Shown: piece after piece, positions 43,421 to 53,502 of the stretch
Numbering within the stretch: the first letter of the stretch is position 1
Layout of the letters: every line of letters begins with the position of its first letter
Program-made: the position numbers and the translations under genes
Notes under the pieces: model-generated
The model's database searches: none
Told to the model about the DNA's origin: nothing
The model's input: the letters and a program-made list of their open reading frames with translations, nothing else
Assembly (NCBI GenBank): GCA_029204225.1
Contig: CM055100.1
Coordinates: 4,529,737-4,593,736, forward strand
Direction: 5' to 3'
DNA: 64,000 nucleotides
From: Diphasiastrum complanatum
Lineage: Eukaryota > Streptophyta > Lycopodiopsida > Lycopodiales > Lycopodiaceae

Positions 43421-46400
43421 CTTTTAAACATTGCCTTATCCAATGTCTTTGTAAAGGTAACAACTACCATATGCTTTGTTGGTATGAAGGTGGTCTTAGC
43501 TCGTCCTTCTCAACCAAATCCTTGATCAAGTGATACTTGATGACGATGTTCTTTGTTTTGGAATGAAACACTGGGTCTTTTGTCAGATGAATAGCAGAGG
43601 TGTTGTCCATGTGCATGATCAACGGTTCATTGGTGCTCTGTCCTAGTCCACCTAGGAACTGTCTGAGCCATGTCAGCTCATTGGCCATCTTGCCTGCAAC
43701 AACATATTTTGCCTCATAGGATGATTGGGCAGTTATTGTCTGTTTTTTGCTAATCCATATAACAGCTGCATTGGCTGCTATGGTGACTCTTCCTGAGATG
43801 CTTTTACTATCATCTTTCCGGGATGCCTATCTTGCATCACCGTAGGATTCAATCTGAATTCTGCATCTTGACAATAGCACAGGCCATAGTCCTTCGTGTT
43901 GCAGATATTGCAAGATCTTCTTGGCAAACTTCCAATGTGTTGGACCTGGATTGATATGAAATTGGCTCAACCTGAACACAATGTAAGCAATGTCTAGCCA
44001 TGTATTGTCTACCAAGTACATCAATGAACCGATAAGCCTTTTGTAAGGCTTATGCTCCATTGCTTGTCGTTCCGCTTCATCTCTAGGATAGTCTTTGTTT
44101 GTCAACATTGTGCTAGGAACCATTGGAGTATTTACTCCCTTGAAATCTTTCATGTTGAAATCTTCAATGATCTTCTGAACGTATCTTGACTGGTGTAGAT
44201 ATAATCTCCCAGTCTGAAGATCTCTGTCAATTTGTAAACCCATGTAGCATTTGGCTTCTCCTAGGTTCGATATTTTGAAGTGCCTCAAAATATCTACCTT
44301 CACCTGCACAATGAGATTGTCTCTCCATGACAAAATTAGTGTGTCATCTACATAGAAACCGACTATGATGATCTCCCCATTGTGACTTTCACATAAACGT
44401 TGTAGTCAACCATTAAATGCTGGAAGCCCAAGGGTCTAAGTGTGTGATTCTTCTTCTTATACCACTGCCTAGTGGACTATTTCAGTCCATACATGCTTCT
44501 GTGCATTCTGTAGGCATAGTCAGCAAGTGACTCGCAGGAAAAACCTGGTGGCTGGTCGACCTCTTCTTTCAGCTCCCCATGCAAGAAGACTGCCTTCTCA
44601 TCTACGATGTGGATCTTTAGATCATAGGCAGGCAACTGCGTATGCAAATAATATGCATAGAGATGTGTGCTTCACAACAGGAGAGAATTTCTCTGTATAA
44701 TCAATGTCGTACCTCTGTGAAAAGGCTTTTGTAGCTAGTCTGGCTTTGTATCTTAGTACAGTGCTATCTAGTCCATACTTATTCTTGTAGACCCACTTAC
44801 ACTTGATAGTCTTTATGTCATCTGGTAGTGGTTCGAGAGTTCAAACTTCATTTTGCTTCATGGAGCTCATTTTGTCTTCCATGGCCTTAATCTACTTGTC
44901 CTTGTCTGAACTGTTGATGTCTTCCTCATAAGTTTGTAGTTCTCCCTCGAATCCACAGAATTCTTCCTGAACAGAAGATGAGTTGTCAAGTATGTATCTA
45001 ACTAGTGCTCTTCTTTGTCTGGCAGATCTCCTTGGAGACAATACAGACTTAGCAATTGCTTTGTCGTTGTCTTGTCTGCTGACAGTGGGACCTCGGTGTA
45101 TCGCCGATGTGTTGGGTACTCCCAATATGTCGGTCTGCTCGTCATCCGAACTATCATTCAGTTCAGCTGAAATTTGAGTATCATCATCTAGATGCTCAGG
45201 GTCCACTCCCTTTGTTGATGTGGGCAGGTCATAGTACTGTCTGCTGAGAACTTCATAGATGATTGGATCTTCTTCAGCCATTGTTCTTGTCTCGTCAAAT
45301 CTGACATCTCGAACATTCTTTACTTCGTTGGTTTGAGGCGTGTATACTTTGTAGTATGCAGAATGTATATCATATCCAACCAAAAATCCTTGTTCCACCT
45401 TTTCATCCAGCTTCTTCCTCTTCTTATCTGGTATGTGTGCATATGCTATATATCCAAAGATTCAAATGTGAGCTAGATTTGGCTTGCTTCTCCACCGTAC
45501 CTCATGTGGGGTAGTGTGAGCAATGCTTGACTTGCCTATCCTGTTTTGCAAGTAGGCGGATGTAGTTACTGCCTCAACCCATAACGATCTTGATACCTTT
45601 GTGTAGGCCATTATGGATCTTGCAGCTTCCATGAGAGCTCTGTTCTTCCTCTCCGCTACACCATTATGTTGTGGTGTATAGGCTGCTATCTTCTTGTAAA
45701 TAATGCTTCAACTTTTACAAAAGTTGGTAAATCGGTTGGAGATATACTCTCCTCCTCTGTCAGTCCTGATCTGCTTGACTTTCCTTTCAATCCAGTTCAG
45801 ATATTCTGTAAACTTGTCAAGGGCTTCAGATTTGTTGTGGATGAAGTAGACAACAACAAACTTACTGTAATCATCGATAAAGGTGATGTAGTATCTTGAT
45901 CCTCCGACAGACAGTACGTCACCACAGATGTCTGAATGTATCAGCTCCAGAAGTTCCACCACTCTAAAGAAATCCTTTGTGAAAGAAATACGTGACATCT
46001 TCCCTTTGTTGCATGCATCACATAATGGTAGATTTGCATCTCTGATGCTCACTCTTGTGAATGCATTACTCTGGCTTGCCTTGTACAATGCCAGTAGGTT
46101 CATGTGGCATAGTCTCCTATGCCACAAAATAGCTATAGGCTTATGAACTTGATGAGCCTGCTCTGTCAGTAGGCGTACCTTCAAGTAATATAGGTTTCCT
46201 CTTCGTTTCCCTTGTGTAATGAGCATTCTGGAGCTAGCATCAATCACATTGCATGTCTGATTTGTGAATGTCACACACATGCATTCATCTGCTATCCTAA
46301 CAACTGATAGCAAATCTTTTTGTAGTGTTCGTCCAGTCTTCTACCTCTTCCATTGGTGCTAAACCAAAGTGCGCTAGTGCCGCTCACCTCGTGTCGCGAT

Positions 46401-47378
46401 CCATCTCCTAGAACAATGTATCTAGAGGAGTCGATTTGTCGAAAGTCAGCGATCATCTTGTCGTCACAAAGTGCGACGTGGCTCCTGAATCAAGAACTAT
46501 ATCTTGAACATCAGATTGTGATGTAGCGCACACATCAATGCATAGATAAGCAGTAGGACTTCTGCTAGCTCGATCTTCAGCCATCTTTGAGGATTCAGGC
46601 TCCTCCATGTATGATGTGTTGTTTGTGCTTTCCTTTCTGTTCTACGCCTTCTTGTTTCTTGGATTGTCGTAGCAATCCATGGCTGCATGAACTTTCTTGT
46701 GACAATGTATGCACTCAATCTTTGGATTCAGCCAACATTTATCCAGTGTGTGGTCGTCTCGTCTGCATCGGTCGCATGTCTTTTTGTCATTGCCTTGTTG
46801 CCTGTTCCTTCCTTTTGATCTGCCTTCTTGAGTTCCTTGCTTCTGCTAGTTCTAATCTGATCTCCTTATCGACTCTCTCTTAGATTGAGCCTTCTTCTTC
46901 AACTGGTCCTTGTTGTTGTAGAGAGCTTGATCAGACGCATTCTTGTCATCGTAGTGCTCCCTAGCTTCAACTTCTTCCTTGATGTCAATGATTGCCTTGT
47001 CAAAGGTCATAGTAGGGTCTTTAGCCAACAATGTTCGGGTTGTCTAGAACGATCGTGGTAAGGAGCGTAGCAGGTAACTGAACTGCTTTTCTTGCAAGAC
47101 TGTGTGTTCTGCTCCAGCGTTGTGTAGCGATAGGAACAAGTTCTTCATCTTCTTGATGAAGCTCGTGAGATCTTTGCCATCCCATCTTAGATAGGTAATG
47201 ATCTTCTAGATGCATTATCTGGTTTTGTGACTTGGTCTGAAATCTGCTGATGAGTGTATCCCCTTAGAGATTGATGCAAGGTCAAGGGTAATGTTGTCTT
47301 TGATGGAAGAGGAGATGACAGCTACCACTTTGTCGTTCTTCTCTTTCCAATCCTGAAGATCTTTGCTTGTGCTGGCTG
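43421..47378 (-). pseudogene. Copia element 6 pol and gag (decayed)
   Basis: Same subfamily as element 3. Going from 47378 down: gag pieces (47370-46850); two CCHC knuckles, one partly damaged (CDRCRRDDHTLDKC and CIHCHKKVHAAMDC, about 46670-46780); protease VLDSGATSHFVT (about 46485); pre-integrase LWHRRLCHMNLLAL and CDACNKGKMSR; integrase LIHSDICGD, YYITFIDDYSKF and KQIRTDRGGEYISNR (46313-45708); linker YKVYTPQTNEVKNVRDVRFD (45398); RT tail NLGEAKCYMGLQIDRD and YKRLIGSLMYLVD (44333-43827); and RNase H ANELTWLRQFLGGLG and LIMHMDNTSAIHLTKD (43688-43464). Stops and frameshifts are frequent. There is no 3' LTR: it is cut at about 43420. Confidence 0.82.
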
Positions 47379-48287
47379 TGTTGGATTTATCCTCTCTATT
47401 CTTCTAAATCCTATTTTTAATCTAGTTCCATTCATGTTGCTGCATTTTTACTCATGTTGTCGCACAACCTGCATAAATACAAGTAAAATTTAAACAGGTG
47501 AAAAATGTGACAAAGTTCCACCTTCGCATTTTTGCGAAGACCAAATGTCGAAGGTGCCCTTATAGAAAGGCGAAGGTACCTTACAAATGATTTTCTAAGG
47601 CATTGGACAGAGTGTCACAATTTTTGCATTTTCACCAGCATCAATTTTAGCGAAGCTCGACGTCGCGGCCTCCTCACGCTCATTCTATGCACTGTGTAAT
47701 CATATTTGACAACGACGGTAGCCACCCACGATCTCCTACAGATGACACAACCACTTCATGGCCTATTTTGTACCTATCATCTGCACAAATGTAAAATGTG
47801 TATATACTAAATACCATCTGAGTATTCATAAAAAAAAAAAAAAGTGAATGAGAATAACAAACAATACAATTAAATCGGTTTTTTTTTTTCAAATAGAGAC
47901 TGACATAGTAGATGTTTTTTATGCATTGATTTTTTTTTTCAGACAGATTGTCAGTAATAAGTTCATAACTTTTACAAATGGTGATTGGCTCTGTGAAGCA
48001 CACGGCTACGTCTACTATTGTCTTGTGCTCACATGCATTATCTGACTTGTATATCTCATTATACTTAATCTGATTAAGCCAATGTCTGGTTCTGCATTCA
48101 TATTCTTGTCAGTATTGCAGTGCTTTTCTATGTTCTGTTTGACTATTTGATTGTTTTGTTTGACTGTCTGCTCATCGCAATCACTATCACCACGCATTAA
48201 GCTCTTAATTCATCTTGTGTTCGCCTACTAAGTCACCTATAGTGCATGCACTAAGGAAAGTGGATCATCACCCAGCTTTTCTCGACA
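47379..48287 (+). repeat. Copia element 5, 5' LTR
   Basis: 909 bp, TGTTGGATTTATCC...TTCTCGACA, followed directly by TGGTATCAGAGCA (PBS, 48288-48300). It is the same family as the 3' LTR of element 4 at 34559. It interrupts element 6 gag on the other strand. Poly-A and poly-T runs sit near 47830 and 47880. Confidence 0.85.
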
Positions 48288-48700
48288 TGGTATCAGAGCA
48301 AAGATATCAGAACCTATCTGATTCTTTAAGCAGTTTCATTTCAGAGCTATTTCTATAGCCTGATAAGCCTCCATAGAAACAAGACTCTACTAGCCGATAG
48401 AGTGATTGTCTTCTTGTTCTGTAATTTAGCACCAGATTTTCATACTCAAATCACTGATAGTTACTCCTATCACCTAGACTAATCTTCCACATGGATTCCC
48501 AAGGAAAAGCCACTCCTATCGTGGACAAGCTTGATTGAGCTAATTACCATCTGTGAAAATTTAAGACGAGAACCGTGCTAATGGCTAAAGAGTTGTATGA
48601 TGTTGTTACAGGTGAAGAGGGAATACCTGAAGCTGATGACACAACATCTCTCTGGAGCTAAAGGATTGCAAAGCATTTGCGTTGATCATCCTCAATATTT
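48288..48700 (+). pseudogene. Copia element 5 leader and gag start
   Basis: After the PBS and a leader of about 190 bp, the frame MDSQGKATPIVDKLD starts at 48491, followed by ANYHL and KFKTRTVLMAKELYDVVTGE, then EGIPEADDTTSLWS. This is a copia gag N-terminus with the W of K-L-x-x-x-N-Y-x-x-W mutated to a stop. The copy ends at about 48700, where minus-strand sequence of element 6 type takes over. Confidence 0.75.
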
Positions 48701-49026
48701 TTGTCAGAAATGGTGAACTCCTGCAACTTTGTCGTGGCACGAACAAGACACGAAAGTCAAACAAGAACAATTCGCGACAGTCAATGTGTCTTTGACTCGA
48801 AGCAAGGGAATAATCCTTCACCCTTTAGTATCAGCGAGGTCTTTACCTTCCATGCCAAGAAGTTAGATCCTGATGAATCCAGAACTGTATAGATTTTGGA
48901 TTGTATGCTGCTGATTGAAGCCATTGTTTTGCACTTGTTGATGGTTGTTTGTTTAAATGCTTAGCCTCCTTGGATCTGATAGCTTTTTGGCCATGTCAAA
49001 CTATGACAAGGTGGCTTTGATACCAC
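48701..49026 (-). pseudogene. Element 6 gag N-terminus and PBS
   Basis: On minus, the ATG at 48922-48924 starts MASI, and SGSNFLAWKVKTSLILKGEG follows to about 48790, matching element 3 gag. The PBS (GGCTTTGATACCA on plus, 49013-49025) adjoins the LTR at 49027. Between 48700 and 48790 the sequence resembles LTR-type GTGTC-rich words rather than gag, so a rearrangement occurred here. Confidence 0.7.
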
Positions 49027-50095
49027 TGATAGTGAAATTGCACTCAAAAATTGCAAATTCCAGCCAAAACTCTGGTGACAAACTGATATTGGTCTCTCGA
49101 ACGATTCTCAAAACTTTCATGAATCTCGAATTATTTCTGTTCGAGAATAATTTGTGTTGGATCAATCAAGCTGTGTAACACAACAAGAAAAAATCTAGAT
49201 GAAATCTAGACAAAAACAAAATGAAACAAAATGAAGCGAAACGTAAACAAGCTCTGACATTGATTCATGTTGGAAGCATAGAGATCACAAAACAAAACGA
49301 AACACAAAACAAAACAAAGCGAAAATGTTTGCAAACAAAATCAATTTGTCAGGAATTCAAGTATGATTGCTAGTCATTGCCGGCTATATCATTCCTACAA
49401 TCCTTCAGAGTGTCGACAGACACTGCTGATCTACGTTAACAAATTAATGTAGCATTCAACAAAATCAAACCAATGTGTGAAATTGAATTAAACAAATGAA
49501 TCAGACACACGAATAACATCAGACAAAAATTCATTCGAGATCATACAATCATACAGAATAACATGTGCATAATAGCTACAATATGATCTATTGATCTTCT
49601 TGAATTTTAGCAGCATTGCATGATAGATCCACGCAGTACATTGGCGTGAGAGAAATACAGTTCTCTCATGAATTGTGTCTCGCTTACTAGTGGACTTTTG
49701 GATCTACTGATACTCTCAAAATTGTCTCGTATTCTGAATATTTTTGTCTTTTGATTTCTTCTTGCTTGCTTGCTTATGCATCAAACAGAAAGTATATAGT
49801 TCACAAACAATTTCGTGTCATGTCGTGTAACTTCCAGATTAGAAAGATTAAACATCTACAACTAATCATGAATTGCAAGAGTGGCAAATTAGCCACGATC
49901 TAGATTACTTCTGCTGATGTCATGATATTTGATCAAATGCTTGTACCCCATGGTACATGGCTGATCTTCTTGATCCCTTGAGGAGCACGACTGATTTCGT
50001 GTCGTGTTGTGTCACGTTCGTGTCGTGTCATTTGTCAAATTTTTTAGAATTGATAGCTAGCAATGCTTTGGGAATAGAAACATTTTGTTTCTTCA
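49027..50095 (-). repeat. Copia element 6, 5' LTR
   Basis: About 1069 bp, TGATAGTGAAATTG...TTTTGTTTCTTCA on plus. It shares long words with element 3 LTRs (GTAGCATTCAACAAA, GCATTGCATGA, GAGAGAAATACAGTTCTCTCA, GCTAGCAA-GCTTTG). No partner 3' LTR or TSD was found. Confidence 0.8.
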
Positions 50096-51444
50096 ATACA
50101 TTCTCCTCAATATGTATAGTATGACCAATTGCTAAATACTTATCTTAAAGCTCTAGGTCCTTTATACAGTTTTAAGATGTCGAAGACTAATATAGGTCTT
50201 TCCCTTAGTAAATTAGATACCGGTGAATTAGAAAGTAGGGATAACATGTTAGGCGACAATGTGGGGGGGGGGTTGGGGGTCATTCAATATTGGATGGAGT
50301 TTTTTCAGACCCCAATTTTTATAGATGTCGCATTGTTTTCTCTACAATTCATGGATGCCTTTGATTTTCCTGATTTTTTTTTTCTTGGTGGGGTGTATTT
50401 GCTATAACTCAAACAAATATTACAAGGCTTATCCTACTTGACAACTGCTACAAAAAGTGAGGTTGGTTGAGTTGGCCAGAAACTGGAATCCAACTAGCCA
50501 CCTCCTGAAAACTTGCTTCCTTTAATACAATGATTGGGTTCATAGCCTTGAGCTGATTGGCTCTCATTACATGTGCTGCCATAGACTATCTCTCTCTTAC
50601 ATAGGGGGGCTCCCCCTTTCGGTCATACAAGGAAGATACAGGAACAAATGTTGCCAACATCCTAACCAAACAAACCCCAATACAGTCGGGTGGCTTGTGC
50701 TTAGAGCTCGATGATGATTGTGGTTCCTCTCCCTTACAGCGCTTAATCATATTCGTCATTCTAGTTGTTGCGATTGTTCTGAAGTGGCCGGGATGTCTGC
50801 CCACTTCCTTTTGGGGGGATTTCTACTTTCGTTAGTTGTAGACAGATCGTGGTTTGTAGTGTCTTCTGGCATCTGGCTTTGGACTCCCGGTTTCTGCTTG
50901 CAACGTTTGCCTCGAAACCAAGCATAGAGTAAGGACACAAAAAATTTGCAAACAAAAGGCGCTTAAAATCGATACCAAAATTGAATATCGATTTCGAATG
51001 TAGGTTTACACAACAAGAAAAAAAAAAAAAAACAAGGTTCGCGCTCGAAAGCGATATCGAAGATATCGCGGTATCAATCTCGAGCGCAGGGGGCGATGGT
51101 GAATACGAGAAGGCAAATAGACACGCTTGAGAGCGATATTGGGAGGAAACAAAAAAAAAATTTGTGATGAAAATTGAAAATTCCGTGGAGGTATTTATAA
51201 TTTTTTTTTGCACGTGTGAAAAACAGCCCGGGACACATGGCATCCCTTTGTCAATGATGAGAGTGTGTGTAATCCAATTTGTATAAAGATGAACTCTATT
51301 ACACACACCCACAAAATAGCGAGGAGCCATATCAAAAAAATACTGGAACTCTTTCCAGTACCAGGTGCAACAGCCTATACGATTCTCAAAATGATTGATG
51401 CACATGTAAAAATTTTAGAATATCGGTTCGACGCACGCGCTTTT
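50096..51444. other. No recognisable gene
   Basis: Contains a G-rich run (GTGGGGGGGGGTTGGGGG at 50261-50278) and a cluster of GCGATATCGA-type words near 51040-51080. A minus-strand frame at 50761-51405 is open but low-complexity and Ser/Phe-rich, with no recognisable content. It may be partly intron of the exon pair at 52014-52394. Confidence 0.35.
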
Positions 51445-51597
51445 TGTTAGAAAGTGTCAAGGCTATAACCCTTGCACAACACTCCTGGAACACAAATGGA
51501 CGGGTAGCTCAGTGGTAGAGCAGCCCACCGGAATGGGGGAGGTCCTAGGTTCAATCCCTAGCCCGACCACACACACCAAGTGTAAAAACTTTTCACA
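51445..51597 (+). repeat. TRIM LTR 1
   Basis: 153 bp, TGTTAGAAAGTG...AACTTTTCACA. It differs from LTR 2 at five single bases, mostly in the tRNA-like part (ACGGG/ATGGG, CAGTGG/CAATGG, GCAGCCC/GCACCCC, GCCCGAC/GCCTGAC) and once upstream (TATAACC/TATAGCC). Confidence 0.95.
51498..51569 (+). ncRNA. tRNA-like module in TRIM LTR 1
   Basis: A 72-nt cloverleaf can be drawn. The acceptor stem is GGACGGG with CCCGACC (6 of 7 pairs, one A-A mismatch), followed by a discriminator A. The D arm is GCTC/GAGC with loop AGTGGTA, an excellent A box (TAGCTCAGTGG). The anticodon stem is weak (GCCCA/GGGGG) with a 7-nt loop CCGGAAT that has C where U33 is expected. The variable loop has 5 nt. The T arm is a perfect CTAGG/CCTAG with loop TTCAATC, making the B box GGTTCAATCCC. 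It is best seen as a tRNA-derived pol III promoter module, not a working tRNA. Confidence 0.8.
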
Positions 51598-51669
51598 TGG
51601 TATCAGAGCCATGGTTGTGGGTGTGGTCTAGGCGGGCGGTAGCTAAAAGGGCTATGCCTTGAGGGGGAG
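51598..51669 (+). other. TRIM internal region: PBS and polypurine tract
   Basis: PBS TGGTATCAGAGCC (51598-51610) and purine tract GAGGGGGAG (51661-51669) almost fill the 72 bp. GGTGTGGTC within it can pair with GACCACAC at the end of the LTR 1 tRNA-like module, which could fold the transcript. Confidence 0.85.
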
Positions 51670-51822
51670 TGTTAGAAAGTGTCAAGGCTATAGCCCTTGC
51701 ACAACACTCCTGGAACACAAATGGATGGGTAGCTCAATGGTAGAGCACCCCACCGGAATGGGGGAGGTCCTAGGTTCAATCCCTAGCCTGACCACACACA
51801 CCAAGTGTAAAAACTTTTCACA
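51670..51822 (+). repeat. TRIM LTR 2
   Basis: 153 bp, directly followed by the TSD CTTTT. It contains the palindrome GGCTATAGCC near its start. Confidence 0.95.
51723..51794 (+). ncRNA. tRNA-like module in TRIM LTR 2
   Basis: The same 72-nt module, 225 bp downstream of the first. The A box (TAGCTCAATGG) and B box (GGTTCAATCCC) are kept, and the D and T stems are intact. The acceptor stem is weaker (GGATGGG with CCTGACC gives two G-T pairs and the A-A mismatch), while the anticodon stem is better (CCCCA/GGGGG). Confidence 0.78.
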
Positions 51823-52013
51823 CTTTTAGTGTTTGTAGATTTTCATTTCACATCATGTGCGCTAATCCAATATCTCATCAATATTTTTTTTATATCGGTT
51901 TGACGCGTGCTTGTTGCCTTTGTAGATTTTAATATCATCTCGTGCGTGTTGATTTGGTATTGCATAAATTTAGGATTTTGTTACTAACTTTTGTATATAT
52001 CTGAATACTGCAG

Positions 52014-52119
52014 TCCTCCTAGCAGCTTGATTATGTTAGCTGTGGTTGGTATAGTATTCAATGCCAAATATTTTTTTAATTGGCTTGCACAACAAGATAA
52101 GCTTCTGAATCTGCTAGAG
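52014..52119 (+). CDS. Candidate internal exon of an unrecognised host gene
   Basis: Bounded by an acceptor (TATCTGAATACTGCAG) and a donor (GAG|GTAATC). One frame is fully open: PPSSLIMLAVVGIVFNAKYF, then FNWLAQQDKLLNLLE, ending in phase 0, which fits the next candidate exon. It looks like a hydrophobic helix followed by a charged helix. I do not recognise the family, and upstream exons were not found. The TRIM lies about 190 bp upstream, so it would be intronic or adjacent. Confidence 0.4.
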
Positions 52120-52214
52120 GTAATCTATTAATTCACAATCAAATTCAAATATTCATAATTCCTGATAACTGATCCTTGATTAATAACATGTACTTGTGTT
52201 TTTGTTTGTTTCAG

Positions 52215-52394
52215 TTCAAATGCCCAAAGATCTCCCTTATGGAGATAATGCATTTCCGGCAGGAGACAATAAAACTTATGATCGAAAATTCATATCCAGT
52301 TTCAAGTGTAGAGTGTTCTTCACCAAAGTTACTTCCAACTGGAGAAATGGATTTACAAATCATAGAAAAGAAAGACCCTGAACTTGAACAATGA
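52215..52394 (+). CDS. Candidate 3'-terminal exon of the same unrecognised gene
   Basis: A strong acceptor (TGTGTTTTTGTTTGTTTCAG) precedes a 59-codon frame in phase 0: FKCPKISLMEIMHFRQETIK, then LMIENSYPVSSVECSSPKLL, PTGEMDLQIIEKKDPELEQ, and stop TGA at 52392. The soluble acidic tail differs in base use from the surrounding elements. The polypyrimidine tract, phase match and clean stop favour a real host exon, but the family is unknown. Confidence 0.42.
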   Translation, partial: FKCPKISLMEIMHFRQETIKLMIENSYPVSSVECSSPKLLPTGEMDLQIIEKKDPELEQ

Positions 52395-52439
52395 TACTCA
52401 AGTTGAGCGGTTCATATATTATCAATCAAGATGTATACA

Positions 52440-52690
52440 GAAACGATCAAATCTCGACCGAAGGGTTTCGATCAAATCTCGACTGAAGGAAACGATCAAA
52501 TCTCAACCAAAGTAAGCAATCAAATCTCGACCAAAGGGTTTCGATGACCAAGGCATCTAGGTCAATTCTCGACCGGAGCAAATAACTCCCATCTCGACCG
52601 GACCAGATCCACACTAGAGCACATAACTTTCGATCAACACCTCTGATTGCCATTTCGACCGAACCACCATCTTCCCACAGCCTTAGAGGG
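52440..52690 (+). repeat. TCTCGACCG-type degenerate repeats
   Basis: Variants of GATCAAATCTCGACCGAAGG recur about every 20-35 bp (52446, 52468, 52493, 52519), then sparser copies with CTCGACCGGA. The same word is reused at 55836-56090, upstream of the unrecognised ORF family. Confidence 0.75.
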
Positions 52691-52908
52691 AAAAAAAAAG
52701 GCATGAATACCAAAAAAATTTCAAAAAATAAAACTCATACCAATAGAAAGCCCTTTTCATTCTCAGTCTCCCCCTTCACTTCCTTAAACACCCTAAAAAT
52801 CCAAAAAATCCAAAAAAACACCAAAAATCCAAAAATACCAAAAAACTCTAAAAAATACAAAAACACCGAAAACTCATACCCACCATAAAAAAGACACAAC
52901 AATATCCA

Positions 52909-53502
52909 ATGGACCAGCGTACAGATCCTAAAATCCCAGAAGATTATCCATACGAGGTAAGGTCCCCTACAGCTGAACAAATCCAACGTCATAGGTTCTA
53001 CCGAATGCGGTCCCAACTCCAAGACCCATCCACAAACCCATTTGAGGGACTAGAACCTGATAGAGTTGAGTCCTCATGCACACAACCCCATTTTTATGGT
53101 GTTGAACCCTCACAGACCAGAACCAACCTTAATGGAGTTTCTGCTACCCACAGAGCTCATCTTGAGAGACGTACACCCAAGTTAGATCTACCCAAGTTTG
53201 ACAGTAGTTCAGACCCTCAAAGATTTCTACAAATCTTTGAGAATGCATGCGATGTGTATGGCGAAACATGTCTCACTACTATGGTCCAACTGTTTTTGAT
53301 GACCATGATCGCTACAGCACGTGACTGGTTTTTTAACCTCGATCGTGAAGATAAGACAGACTGGTCAATTTTGAAAGAGCCCTTTATCAAAAGCGTTCTA
53401 TCAATGTTCATAAATGAAAGTTTTGTTCAACAAGTGCTATACAGTTCTCACTCTCTGTACAGTTTGTTTGTTTCTTTGTTGCTCTTCATTCCTAGTGTGT
53501 GA
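52909..53502 (+). pseudogene. Ty3/gypsy gag, truncated
   Basis: The ATG at 52909 opens a 197-codon frame after an A-rich leader. Residues 1-85 are a polar N-terminus (MDQRTDPKIPEDYPYEVRS). Residues 86-170 match the retrotransposon gag core (LDLPKFDSSSDPQRFLQIFE, ARDWFFNLDREDKTDWSILK, EPFIKSVLS). The C-terminal 25 residues (YSLFVSLLLFIPSV) look like chance read-through into noncoding sequence, so gag is cut at about residue 172 and no zinc knuckle or protease follows. Confidence 0.65.

Larger units (their letters stand above)
51445..51822 (+). mobile_element. Complete TRIM (miniature LTR retrotransposon) with tRNA-like LTRs
   Basis: 378 bp in all: LTR 51445-51597, internal region 51598-51669 (72 bp), LTR 51670-51822. 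The LTRs are 153 bp, begin TGTTAG, end TTCACA, and differ at five positions. The PBS TGGTATCAGAGCC directly follows the first LTR, and the purine tract GAGGGGGAG directly precedes the second. A perfect 5-bp TSD CTTTT flanks it (51440-51444 and 51823-51827). It has no coding capacity, so it must use proteins of another element. Each LTR contains a 72-nt tRNA-like module with pol III A and B boxes. Known TRIMs of the Cassandra group carry 5S rRNA-like LTRs; this one is tRNA-like instead. Confidence 0.95.

Noticed and set aside
50261-50278. G-quadruplex regulatory site in the G-rich run
   Set aside because: Only two uninterrupted G runs are present, no gene lies close by, and a mononucleotide expansion explains it.
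50761-51405. 214-codon minus-strand frame
   Set aside because: Low-complexity, Ser/Phe-rich, includes A/T-run translations, and has no recognisable domain.
51498-51794. Two functional tRNA genes
   Set aside because: Both sit at the same place inside LTRs of a TSD-flanked element, the acceptor stem has an A-A mismatch, the anticodon stem is poor and U33 is replaced by C. They are annotated as tRNA-like modules.
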